Origin: a virus
IMG/VR virus record: IMGVR_UViG_3300025127_000033
Location: 1-60,242 of that record
Direction: 5' to 3' (one strand)
DNA: 60,242 nt
Below are positions 44,569 through 51,020 of this stretch, in pieces. Each line of letters begins with the position of its first letter. Position 1 is the stretch's first letter. A program made the position numbers and the translations under genes. The notes beneath the pieces were generated by a model. That model searched no databases. It saw only the letters and a list, made by a program, of their open reading frames with translations, and had not been told where the DNA came from.

Positions 44569-44808
44569 CTAATTTAATTCCTTTGCTATTTTTAACATTG
44601 TACTCCACAATAGAGTGTTATCCTCCTTACTCATGGCATCCCACCACTCTGAGTTGTCGTCGAGAAACTCGTCAAAGTCAAACGACAATGCCGTTGGGCA
44701 GTTAAGATCTGGTGTACCATCTTTGTTTGCCGGGTAGACTATAGAGTTTATAACGTCTACAAAACTCCCAACTGATTTAAGTTCTACTAAGTGTCTTTTG
44801 TACTTCAT
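44569..44808 (-). CDS. unknown small protein
   Basis: 79 residues with an acidic central run (CPTALSFDFDEFLDDNSEWW). Two short gaps (5 nt each side) to its neighbours support its reality. No recognised domain. Confidence 0.55.
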   Translation of the reverse strand: MKYKRHLVELKSVGSFVDVINSIVYPANKDGTPDLNCPTALSFDFDEFLDDNSEWWDAMSKEDNTLLWSTMLKIAKELN

Positions 44809-44813
44809 AATTT

Positions 44814-44927
44814 TTATTTTAGATTATATTTTTTTTCAAATTCTTGTTTAGTCATCTTGCCCTCAAGTAGGGCAAGGTAATCACGAGTTATATCCTCGCC
44901 AGTCTTAGTGTTTATTACTTGCATCAT
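44814..44927 (-). CDS. small protein of unknown function (short start chosen)
   Basis: 37 residues from ATG 44927 (MMQVINTKTGEDITRDYLAL); the long frame to 45047 is not used because it overlaps two small membrane-protein genes (44930-45016 and 45019-45108). The start follows the upstream stop after 2 nt in an AT-rich leader (TTAAATTAGAA). Helical C-terminus. Confidence 0.6.
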   Translation of the reverse strand: MMQVINTKTGEDITRDYLALLEGKMTKQEFEKKYNLK

Positions 44928-44929
44928 TT

Positions 44930-45016
44930 CTAATTTAAAAGTGCTGCCCAAATCCATAGTATAATAGTTACTACGGCTACCCATTTCCAATCTATTATTT
45001 CTATCCTGTGTTTCAT
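44930..45016 (-). CDS. tiny single-pass membrane protein
   Basis: 28 residues (MKHRIEIIDWKWVAVVTIIL, then WIWAALLN), one hydrophobic helix with a positively charged N-terminus. It fills the space between two other tiny genes with gaps of 2 nt on each side, the same packing as the rest of the array. Function unknown; possibly membrane or anti-host. Confidence 0.6.
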   Translation of the reverse strand: MKHRIEIIDWKWVAVVTIILWIWAALLN

Positions 45017-45018
45017 AA

Positions 45019-45108
45019 CTATAAAATGATAAATGATAAAATCCCAAGTGCTACGATTGCGAAGCATATGGCTGTCATAAAAATGTCGAATAATGTTTCT
45101 TCACTCAT
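45019..45108 (-). CDS. tiny single-pass membrane protein
   Basis: 29 residues (MSEETLFDIFMTAICFAIVA, then LGILSFIIL): acidic N-terminus then one hydrophobic helix. Its ATGA start overlaps the stop of the 45105 gene and it ends 2 nt before the 44930 gene, so it is part of the translationally coupled string. Confidence 0.6.
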   Translation of the reverse strand: MSEETLFDIFMTAICFAIVALGILSFIIL

Positions 45109-45299
45109 GATTCCTTCTTTAATTGTTGTGAAATAATTTGCTGATTGCGAATGGATAGGTCTTCAATCGCCACAACCTCTTCGTTTCCGTACAAATCATC
45201 AATAGCTTCTTGCTTATTGCCGTAGATGATTACCTCTCCACTCTTTTCGAAGCGTAACATTGTATCGTTGGCTCTGTCGTAAATAATATAATCTTTCAT
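45105..45299 (-). CDS. small protein, unknown
   Basis: 64 residues (MKDYIIYDRANDTMLRFEKS, then EVIIYGNKQEAIDDLYGN), a compact alpha/beta pattern with a helical Gln-rich end. The leader GGAATC(ATG) is shared with several neighbours. Confidence 0.6.
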   Translation of the reverse strand: MKDYIIYDRANDTMLRFEKSGEVIIYGNKQEAIDDLYGNEEVVAIEDLSIRNQQIISQQLKKES

Positions 45300-45553
45300 G
45301 ATTCCTTGTATTTATATTCTAAAAATTCACACCTATCAATTACGCGTTCATCGATTATGTCACACACCTCGTTGTACACGTCATTCAATATATCCTTGGC
45401 GTCCTCCTCTGTACACTCGTACCGATCAGTGACGGTGCATATGTGACAAACATCTATCACGTACCCTAAATCCTCAAGCGTTTTCTTGGCTTGACTAAAC
45501 TGCTCTGTCTCAGTACTGAGCAGCGTTACTATTCTTGCTAAAAGTTTCTTCAC
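45296..45553 (-). CDS. small protein with GTG start, unknown
   Basis: 85 residues. The start codon is GTG (45553-45551) preceded by AAGGAATC, a box also seen before its neighbours, supporting this start. Mainly helical, two Cys-containing segments (VCHICTVTDRYEC and VCDIIDERVIDRC). It overlaps both neighbours by 4 nt. Confidence 0.6.
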   Translation of the reverse strand: MKKLLARIVTLLSTETEQFSQAKKTLEDLGYVIDVCHICTVTDRYECTEEDAKDILNDVYNEVCDIIDERVIDRCEFLEYKYKES

Positions 45554-45738
45554 GATTCCTTATTTATGTTAACTAATACCCACTCGTGTGAGCCTTCCTT
45601 CTTAAACTCTTCAATTTCTTTTTCATCCTCAAGGTAGAAGAAGATGTCATCGTCATCCCAGCCTACCTCTCCAATCTTCATAACTACATCTTGAATGTTT
45701 CCGTTGTCAATCCATCTTATTGTTGCATTATATCTCAT
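45550..45738 (-). CDS. small acidic protein, unknown
   Basis: 62 residues (IRWIDNGNIQDVVMKIGEVG, then DDDIFFYLEDEKEIEEF). Strongly acidic, with alternating strands. Overlaps the GTG-start gene by 4 nt. Confidence 0.6.
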   Translation of the reverse strand: MRYNATIRWIDNGNIQDVVMKIGEVGWDDDDIFFYLEDEKEIEEFKKEGSHEWVLVNINKES

Positions 45739-45752
45739 ACTTCCTTATTTAA

Positions 45753-45974
45753 TTATCCTAATTTTATAAACTCACCTTTCCATTCGTATCTTAAAGCCAT
45801 TGGCTCATCGCCTATATCATAACCTATGGTGCGAATATTATCTCTCTTCTCACTGAGTATTTTTTTTAGTTGTTTCCATGCCTTTGTGGACGCTGGACGG
45901 TAGCAATGCTGCGTATGAAAATGATACCTCTTACCCTCATAGGTCTCGTAATAAAATATTGTTAAGTAGCCCAT
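45753..45974 (-). CDS. small protein, unknown
   Basis: 73 residues with a Tyr/His-rich N-terminus (MGYLTIFYYETYEGKRYHFH) and a Lys-rich helix. The start overlaps the stop of the upstream 45974-46090 gene (TAATG). Confidence 0.6.
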   Translation of the reverse strand: MGYLTIFYYETYEGKRYHFHTQHCYRPASTKAWKQLKKILSEKRDNIRTIGYDIGDEPMALRYEWKGEFIKLG

Positions 45975-46090
45975 TATTTCTCTTCTGTTAGTTTATTAAG
46001 TAATTCGATATGCTCTCCCCAATCATCGCCATATTGTTCATTATCCATTAGAAATGAAATAACTTCGTTCAATAATTTATTGTCTTTCAT
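45974..46090 (-). CDS. tiny acidic protein, unknown
   Basis: 38 residues (MKDNKLLNEVISFLMDNEQY, then GDDWGEHIELLNKLTEEK). Acidic helices; its TAATG stop-start overlap with the next gene fits the array. It is too short for most gene finders. Confidence 0.6.
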   Translation of the reverse strand: MKDNKLLNEVISFLMDNEQYGDDWGEHIELLNKLTEEK

Positions 46091-46098
46091 AATTATAT

Positions 46099-46848
46099 TT
46101 AAGAGTTAAAAATAAATGGGCTGTCTACTACAAAGCCAAGTTGAATGCCCTCCTCCAACCTAGCCTTAGTTCCTTTGAACCGAAGTCCGAGTATGTACTT
46201 ACCTCTCTTGCCAATCATAATGTCATCCGCCACGTCACCATCCACGACATCGAACCCTCGCCAGGTCTTCGGCAGTGCTTCACCTTTCTTGAGGTTGAAC
46301 ACCACAGACACAGGCGTATTATAATCTGTCATCGATGTCTCTGCATCATCCCAATTCTGCCCATCGTAACTGAACGTCAGTAGGTAGTTAGTACCTGCGA
46401 AACGCTTGACACGATTTGGATTCTTGGTGTAGTCATAGAACTGAAGATTCTTGTACTGCAATACGTCAACCTTCTGCATTGCTCGCAGCATAGACACGAA
46501 GTCCAAGTCACTTGTGCCGTTCATACGCACGGCAGTCGTGTGTTTTCGTTTGGCTAGTCGCTCCAGATCATTGTTCAGCTGAGTAAGGAACGCACGTTTG
46601 TCACTGAAGAAAAAGTTTGTCTTGTTCCTCCGAGCCACACGTACACTACTGAACTTGCCACGCCCCGCCTCAGATAGGCAGGGCTTCATACAAGTCTTGG
46701 CATGTGAACAGACGTTCCGTCCGAAGTCATTGTCCTTATACGGGGACATATACATAATGGCAGTAGGCGTTTCACTTTTGGATGTCTTCGCATTCGTACT
46801 GCCTGGTTTGAGTAAGCGATTCCGCTTGTAGTATTCTACGTAATTCAT
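46099..46848 (-). CDS. Gp88/DUF7227-like phage protein
   Basis: 249 residues. A conserved core: SKSETPTAIMYMSPY, then VCSHAKTCMKPCLSEAGRGKF (three spaced cysteines), VRVARRNKTNFF, AVRMNGTSDLDF, LQFYDYTKN and YLLTFSYDG. This is the pattern of mycobacteriophage gp88-like and related phage proteins whose function is unsettled; the cysteines could bind metal or an iron-sulfur cluster. Recognised from memory. Confidence 0.7.
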   Translation of the reverse strand: MNYVEYYKRNRLLKPGSTNAKTSKSETPTAIMYMSPYKDNDFGRNVCSHAKTCMKPCLSEAGRGKFSSVRVARRNKTNFFFSDKRAFLTQLNNDLERLAKRKHTTAVRMNGTSDLDFVSMLRAMQKVDVLQYKNLQFYDYTKNPNRVKRFAGTNYLLTFSYDGQNWDDAETSMTDYNTPVSVVFNLKKGEALPKTWRGFDVVDGDVADDIMIGKRGKYILGLRFKGTKARLEEGIQLGFVVDSPFIFNS

Positions 46849-47117
46849 TGCTCTCTTTTTTGGACGATAAAATAAATTCGCTCCTTCTCTGAAATGTCGA
46901 AGTCAATATCAAACTCTTGATTGTCTTTCTTGACATGATGCATCATATCAATCAGTTCTGAAACTGATTCATCTTCCAATTCAGAATCACCATACCACTT
47001 ACCCCATCCTCTGATACAGCATACTAACTCATTGTCGTCTTGAGAATAAAACTCAAGGTCACGTTGGTAGACAGGATGTAGTCTACGTCTAATCGAATAA
47101 AAAACTTGTCTCATCAT
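46845..47117 (-). CDS. unknown protein, paralogue of next gene
   Basis: 90 residues. Contains CIRGWGKWYGDSELEDESVS, then IDMMHHVKKDNQEFDIDFDI and SEKERIYFIVQK. The same pattern occurs in the 47114 product, indicating tandem duplication. Overlaps both neighbours by 4 nt. Confidence 0.6.
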   Translation of the reverse strand: MMRQVFYSIRRRLHPVYQRDLEFYSQDDNELVCCIRGWGKWYGDSELEDESVSELIDMMHHVKKDNQEFDIDFDISEKERIYFIVQKREQ

Positions 47118-47416
47118 ATCGTTTTTATAATTATAAAATCAATCCAATTCTTCTCACTCATGTACCAATGGACATTGAAGGCTGGGTACTTGTTGTGAAT
47201 GTGCTTTACTATGTCTATCATAGCAGACCTAGAACTATCACATAGAACCATATCACCATCACCACCTTCTTCCCAATCGTAATCCCAATTACCCCAATGT
47301 CTGATTGAACATTCAATTTTACTTGGACTTGAATCATTTATTGCAAGGTCTTGCCCGACCTCACGTCTCAGTGAATTAAAAACCTCTCTCCACTCTAGTA
47401 TATAAGACTCTCTCAT
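47114..47416 (-). CDS. unknown protein, paralogue of 46845
   Basis: 100 residues with the shared pattern CSIRHWGNWDYDW, IDIVKHIHNKYPAFNVHWYM and SEKNWIDFIIIK. Conservation of these motifs between two adjacent genes argues they are real and functional, but no function is known. Confidence 0.6.
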   Translation of the reverse strand: MRESYILEWREVFNSLRREVGQDLAINDSSPSKIECSIRHWGNWDYDWEEGGDGDMVLCDSSRSAMIDIVKHIHNKYPAFNVHWYMSEKNWIDFIIIKTI

Positions 47417-47448
47417 ACTTTACTATTTAACATTAACAAATTGAACTT

Positions 47449-47949
47449 CTAGTTCTTACCAATAATTCCGATTTCATCAATCGTATTCCAATCGCACACT
47501 CTCAGTGCGCCTGCATCGTTACCCTCATCGTCTCGCTGTGGCATAATACACATTCCGTTACTCAATACGAGCACGACTGGCGAACCACTCCAATCACGAG
47601 GCATGTCATTTGGGTTGAGCCAAATTACCCTCTGAATCATCTTACCCACTAAGGACTGTGCAAGGTTGTCTGTTTTCTTCTGCTCCCTTCGCTCCTTGAT
47701 GATTGCTCTATGAACCTTTGGGTCTTCGAGGTATGTCTCCGCTAAGTCCCCAGCCGCATACTTGTTCTTCGCCACCTTTTCTATCAACCCCTCGCTAATC
47801 CACTTGGCAAGTTGTTGGTCATAGAAAGGTTCACTTTTGTATATCTTTTCCCTAGCCCACCACACGAACCCATAGAAGTCTCTGCGTGTGAAAAATTTGC
47901 CGTGTGATACGGCTTGTTCGATAATTTCGTATTTGTATGTATTTTTCAT
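47449..47949 (-). CDS. unknown protein, possible winged-helix
   Basis: 166 residues from ATG 47949, whose start overlaps the upstream membrane-protein stop. The N-terminal ~70 residues (YEIIEQAVSHGKFFTRRDFY, then YDQQLAKWISEGLIEKVAKN) have a winged-helix-like pattern; the C-terminal part is strand-rich and repeats VVLVLSNGMCIMPQRDDEG. Could regulate transcription, but no family is certain. Confidence 0.55.
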   Translation of the reverse strand: MKNTYKYEIIEQAVSHGKFFTRRDFYGFVWWAREKIYKSEPFYDQQLAKWISEGLIEKVAKNKYAAGDLAETYLEDPKVHRAIIKERREQKKTDNLAQSLVGKMIQRVIWLNPNDMPRDWSGSPVVLVLSNGMCIMPQRDDEGNDAGALRVCDWNTIDEIGIIGKN

Positions 47950-48143
47950 TGTTCTCCTTTTAAGATTAATAAACTGACAACACGGAAGTATTGCCCTGCC
48001 ATAAGAATGAGGAATCCATTGAAGGCTAAAGTCTTCAACTCCTCCATATTTTCGCAAAAGTCAATATTGCCCAACACCATAAGACAGGCGCAGACAATAC
48101 AGACATAGTTCAGCGAATTAAAAAAACGTGCTATATTATACAT
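47946..48143 (-). CDS. small two-pass membrane protein
   Basis: 65 residues with two hydrophobic stretches (YVCIVCACLMVLG about 12-25 and LAFNGFLILMAGQYF about 38-53). Its TGA overlaps the ATG of the 47449 gene. It lies directly 3' of the first tRNA-like minihelix. Role unknown. Confidence 0.6.
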   Translation of the reverse strand: MYNIARFFNSLNYVCIVCACLMVLGNIDFCENMEELKTLAFNGFLILMAGQYFRVVSLLILKGEQ

Positions 48144-48178
48144 AGATTATGATTTATAACGCACACCATTGTACGTTG

Positions 48179-48222
48179 AACCACGCAGAGGAATCGAACC
48201 TCTATTTATTCCAAACGTGGTT
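48179..48222 (-). ncRNA. tRNA-like acceptor/T-arm minihelix 1
   Basis: On the minus strand: AACCACGT and GCGTGGTT pair as an 8-bp acceptor-like stem, joined through an 11-nt linker to a 5-bp AGAGG/CCTCT stem closing a canonical TTCGATT T-loop; total 44 nt. There is no D arm or anticodon arm. It starts 9 nt after the stop codon of the small gene 48232-48414. The second copy at 48933-48976 has the same length and shows compensatory changes. RNase P can act on such minihelices, so this may be an RNA-processing signal. Confidence 0.65.
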
Positions 48223-48231
48223 TTGGTACGC

Positions 48232-48414
48232 CTAAACGTCCCATTCGACTAGACCTAATTCGCCTAAGTCTACTTCGCCTATTTGTTCCATAAGCATGGC
48301 AATCTGGCGATCTGCTTCTTCACGGATTTCCGCCAGGCGAGTCTCCCTTGCTTCTTCAAGGATGTCTAAATGTCTGTTCAACTGAACAGAACTTGAGAAA
48401 ATAAAATTTGTCAT
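48232..48414 (-). CDS. small coiled-coil protein
   Basis: 60 residues from ATG 48414 (MTNFIFSSSVQLNRHLDIL, then EEARETRLAEIREEADRQIA). Strongly charged coiled coil. The longer frame to 48504 is not used because it runs through the terminator. It lies between a terminator upstream and minihelix 1 downstream. Confidence 0.6.
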   Translation of the reverse strand: MTNFIFSSSVQLNRHLDILEEARETRLAEIREEADRQIAMLMEQIGEVDLGELGLVEWDV

Positions 48415-48475
48415 AGTAATAAATAGTGAGTGTGAAAATGATTTCACGTTAAAAAATCCCCTAACTATAGGGCAT

Positions 48476-48499
48476 AAAAAAAGGGACATAAATGTCCCT
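48476..48499 (-). terminator. intrinsic terminator (leftward)
   Basis: Minus strand AGGGACA/TGTCCCT stem with a TTTA loop followed by seven T, about 30 nt after the stop of the 48529 gene. A second weak CCCTA/TAGGG hairpin with TTTTTT follows within 25 nt. Confidence 0.9.
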
Positions 48500-48528
48500 A
48501 TCAAAAAATCATCTGAAGTCTGGCAGTC

Positions 48529-48894
48529 TTACTTTTTCTTAGCAACTTTTTTGCTTTCGATAAACTTACCAATCGCTTGAATAAAGAAGTACATGGAGAT
48601 TGCATCTTTGCGCTTTCCGTCTTTTGAATTCTTGCGGTATTCAGACATGAATTCCATTATCTTATTTGGATTTCCTTTACCTAATATTTGCTCTACCGTT
48701 ACTGATGTACCAAATTTTTCGTTTCTATCTTTTACAATAGCACGAATGGCTTTTTTACCAAGTTCATCATGAATGAAATATTTCATGTGACCACTCGGTG
48801 AAAGGTAGGTCTTGTTAATGAAATCTCTATGCTCTTTTGTGAGAACAGAAGTTAATGAAACGGTTTTCTTTGTGTTTGTCTTAATTTTTGACAT
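48529..48894 (-). CDS. basic protein, first gene of the leftward array
   Basis: 121 residues, Lys-rich (KIKTNTKKTVSLTSVLTKEH; RKNSKDGKRKDAISMYFFIQ), helical, ending SKKVAKKK. It is the first coding sequence after the structured RNA and the tRNA-like minihelix 2, and a 14-bp palindrome lies directly upstream of its ATG. It could be an early regulator or nucleic-acid-binding protein. Confidence 0.6.
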   Translation of the reverse strand: MSKIKTNTKKTVSLTSVLTKEHRDFINKTYLSPSGHMKYFIHDELGKKAIRAIVKDRNEKFGTSVTVEQILGKGNPNKIMEFMSEYRKNSKDGKRKDAISMYFFIQAIGKFIESKKVAKKK

Positions 48895-48916
48895 GATAAA
48901 TAATTAAATAATTAAA

Positions 48917-48930
48917 GTGCAATATTGCAC
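48917..48930. promoter_or_regulatory. 14-bp perfect palindrome before the 48894 start
   Basis: GTGCAATATTGCAC is a perfect palindrome, 22 nt upstream of the ATG and just after minihelix 2 on the transcript. It could be a dimeric operator or an RNA stem sequestering sequence. Confidence 0.6.
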
Positions 48931-48932
48931 AG

Positions 48933-48976
48933 AACCGTGCTAAAGAGTCGAACTTTAGTAAAGACCGTCCACGGTT
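48933..48976 (-). ncRNA. tRNA-like acceptor/T-arm minihelix 2
   Basis: Minus strand: AACCGTG pairs with CACGGTT (7 bp), an 11-nt linker follows, then CTAAAG/CTTTAG (6 bp) closing a canonical TTCGACT T-loop; total 44 nt, the same as minihelix 1. Acceptor positions AC vs GT and T-stem AGAGG vs TAAAG change together with their partners, so the helix is probably conserved. It forms the 3' end of the structured RNA region. Confidence 0.7.
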
Positions 48977-49491
48977 TTAAGACCTAAGAAATAATTTTCT
49001 TTCGATGCGCTATTCTAAGTAACAGATAAACTTAACCCCTAACTTTCGTGTTGGGTGTTCCTTTTCGGATGTTGCCGCACATTGGCTATCTTGTGAATGA
49101 CTATTAGCGCCGCCTTCATTCGTCACAAGCGCCGTACACTTTCCCATTGATAATTTACTCCTACCTAATTGGCGAAATACTTTTCGTAAATCTTTTCCCT
49201 TTTATCTGTTGGGTTCTCCCCCAACAAACGCAACCATTCAAACCATTTGACATAGCCCTTGCGTGACTATAGACCCGAATGATATCGATAAAGTACTTCA
49301 TATTTCCCAATACCGAAATGCCCTTGCGTGACATATTGGCTTAGATTTCGTTCTCCTAACGTGTACTATTCAAGATGTTAAATAACGATATTACTTTCTC
49401 CATGAATGAGTGGTGAGTAATAACCCTTGTAGATATCAAAAGAAATAATATCAAGATTATTAGAGCACCTTGCCATTCCCACCGCCGTAAT
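48933..49491 (-). ncRNA. putative structured noncoding RNA with tRNA-like 3' end
   Basis: About 560 nt on the minus strand without any credible ORF, directly after a TATCTTTG promoter. Hairpins visible: TGTTGGG/CCCAACA at 49207-49226; a two-part stem CTTGT-GAATGA/TCATTC-ACAAG with a 3-nt bulge at 49090-49129; CCC-AAC/GTT-GGG with one bulged base at 49037-49055; AATAAT/ATTATT at 49444-49461. A 13-nt sequence GTCACGCAAGGGC occurs twice, 65 nt apart (49255-49267 and 49320-49332). The 3' end is minihelix 2. It does not match tmRNA, RNase P or group I intron cores that I know. The exact ends are guesses. Confidence 0.65.
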
Positions 49492-49497
49492 ACAATA

Positions 49498-49505
49498 CAA
49501 AGATA
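49498..49505 (-). promoter_or_regulatory. leftward TAnnTTTG promoter
   Basis: TATCTTTG on the minus strand matches the Bacteroidetes -7 box. A TTG lies 21 nt upstream at the expected -33 region. It points into the structured RNA and the long leftward gene array, and so is probably a main early promoter. Confidence 0.75.
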
Positions 49506-50046
49506 TACGAATACTTTTTACTTATGCAACTATTTTGCAAAAAAAAATTTCAAAAACTATAGGGCAGTCGGTGTAATCCTTTGGCATTCAATCAATTATG
49601 AAGTAAAAAAAATTTCAAAAAAATGCATATATATTGACTGGGGAGAGCAAAAATGTACACGTATACGCATAGAATGTGGTTATACTATGTCGCAAAATGT
49701 GCGAAGAAAAAACGTAAAACTTCGAAGTAAAATTGAATGGAATTTGTGCTGAACTTTTAGGTCATGATTTACGTAAAACTTTGGCGTAAATCTTTGGTGA
49801 AATATGAACGTAAAACGTCGAAGCGTTGCGTATACAAAATTTACAGGACATAGACAAAAAAAGATATTAACATATTAACATAGGGTAGTAATAAAAACGG
49901 CAAAAAATTGACCAAACGTTTGTTTGGTAAAAAGCAAAAACAAGGCAGGGGGTCATTTTATTAATTATAAAAAAATTACAAAACGCTATAGAACCCGAAA
50001 CCTACAGGTGTCTCGTGAATTTTATACTTTTACAAAAACAAAGACA
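49506..50046. other. AT-rich intergenic control/origin candidate region with repeats
   Basis: No gene is credible here. It contains three direct repeats ACGTAAAAC (49712-49720, 49771-49779, 49808-49816) plus a related GCGTAAATC, two long AAAAAAATTTCAAAAA stretches (about 49541 and 49606), a repeated ATATTAACATATTAACAT (about 49864) and a palindrome at 49911-49928. It lies between divergent gene blocks, so it may combine promoters, operator sites and a replication origin. Confidence 0.6.
49911..49928. promoter_or_regulatory. inverted repeat ACCAAAC-GTTT-GTTTGGT
   Basis: A 7-bp inverted repeat with 4-bp spacer that also contains the palindrome CAAACGTTTG. Arms of this kind suit a dimeric repressor or activator. 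It lies upstream of the rightward gene 50047 (the TTG-started longer frame begins within it). Confidence 0.5.
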
Positions 50047-50226
50047 ATGGAAGGATTACGAATTCAGAACGGCAGGTTAATCAATGACAGACCTGATTCA
50101 ATTACAGGGTTGCAGAGAATGGCCCGCATGAAGAAGGCTATTAAGAGACAAGAGAAGATCTCTATGATGGTAGATGCAATGCGTCGCAAAGACATGCTGG
50201 ACGATATTAAATCACTGAGCAAGTAG
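50047..50226 (+). CDS. small basic protein, unknown
   Basis: 59 residues from ATG 50047 (MEGLRIQNGRLINDRPDSIT), then a basic helix (MARMKKAIKRQEKISMMVDA). A TTG-started extension upstream is rejected. Its end overlaps the convergent 50207 gene by 20 nt. Only rightward gene of this intergenic block. Confidence 0.6.
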   Translation: MEGLRIQNGRLINDRPDSITGLQRMARMKKAIKRQEKISMMVDAMRRKDMLDDIKSLSK

Positions 50227-50857
50227 TATAGAAGTAGTTATCACTATCTTCGGTTATCCACTTCTCGTGCCCCTCAGCATTGTATGTCTGGGTGCATACC
50301 TTGTAGTCAGGCTTCTTGGGGAAATCTTTCGTGGTGAATGATGGTTCGATCCATCGCACCCTATTGTTAGGTTGCAGAGCAAAGCACCCATTATCTAGTA
50401 TTATTATGTGATGCGACTTATGTTCGTGCGGAGTCTCACTTAGTGTGAGGTCAGCATTCTCATTTGTCTCACATGCCCATTGTATTGTACATAGGTATTC
50501 ACCATCGTACCATTTACGGTCCTTCATAAACACCGATGCTGTCGCATCTGCTATATATGCCAACTCCACAACGGAGAACGTCTTACTAAAACTATTCCAT
50601 AGACACAGCTGGTGAAACGGCATATGTGGCACATCATGAGGATTAGCATCCTTATCTATCAATGCAGAGCACGGAAGTTTATCTCTCATTACGCCATTCT
50701 CAAGAAGAACCTGGAACAGGGGCACTTGACCCGGCAAGCATCTAACGGATACAATCCGCCCTAGTAAGAACTCACCGTGATGAGATTTCATATCGTATAA
50801 GTATTCAGCACGTACCCACACATCTACAGGTGGGAAACTAGATTCTATGTAAGCCAT
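50207..50857 (-). CDS. conserved unknown phage protein
   Basis: 216 residues. The start MAYIESSFPPVDVWVRAEYL, then LPGQVPLFQVLLENG, HKSHHIIILDNGCFALQPNN and RVRWIEPSF follow a conserved phage protein found in cyanophages and pelagiphages, of unknown function. Many His/Trp/Cys. It is the last gene of the second leftward block. Confidence 0.72.
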   Translation of the reverse strand: MAYIESSFPPVDVWVRAEYLYDMKSHHGEFLLGRIVSVRCLPGQVPLFQVLLENGVMRDKLPCSALIDKDANPHDVPHMPFHQLCLWNSFSKTFSVVELAYIADATASVFMKDRKWYDGEYLCTIQWACETNENADLTLSETPHEHKSHHIIILDNGCFALQPNNRVRWIEPSFTTKDFPKKPDYKVCTQTYNAEGHEKWITEDSDNYFYTTCSVI

Positions 50858-51020
50858 TTATATAGTTTATTATTAAGTTAATCGCTTGCCTATCGTCTTT
50901 AGACTTGCTTATGATATCATTAATCTTTGCTGCAATATAATATCTTTCAGACGATGCAGCCCTGTTTTTGGCCGACTGTATAAACGGAGTTATACTTTCG
51001 TCCCATCTTGGATTTTGCAT
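50838..51020 (-). CDS. small helical protein, unknown
   Basis: 60 residues, helical with basic and acidic patches (IQSAKNRAASSERYYIAAKI). Overlaps both neighbours. No domain. Confidence 0.5.
   Translation of the reverse strand: MQNPRWDESITPFIQSAKNRAASSERYYIAAKINDIISKSKDDRQAINLIINYINGLHRI

Noticed and set aside
48141-48305. Full-length tRNA around minihelix 1
   Set aside because: No D arm or anticodon arm fits: the 5' strand of the acceptor stem lies only 11 nt before the T arm, and alternative upstream stems pair poorly. The minihelix explanation is better supported.
48895-49505. tmRNA
   Set aside because: The acceptor strand lies beside the T arm rather than at the 5' end of the RNA, and I see no tag reading frame ending in an Ala-Ala-like sequence.
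49924-50046. TTG-initiated N-terminal extension of the 50047 protein
   Set aside because: It starts within the inverted repeat and encodes a low-likelihood segment; ATG 50047 gives a compact protein.
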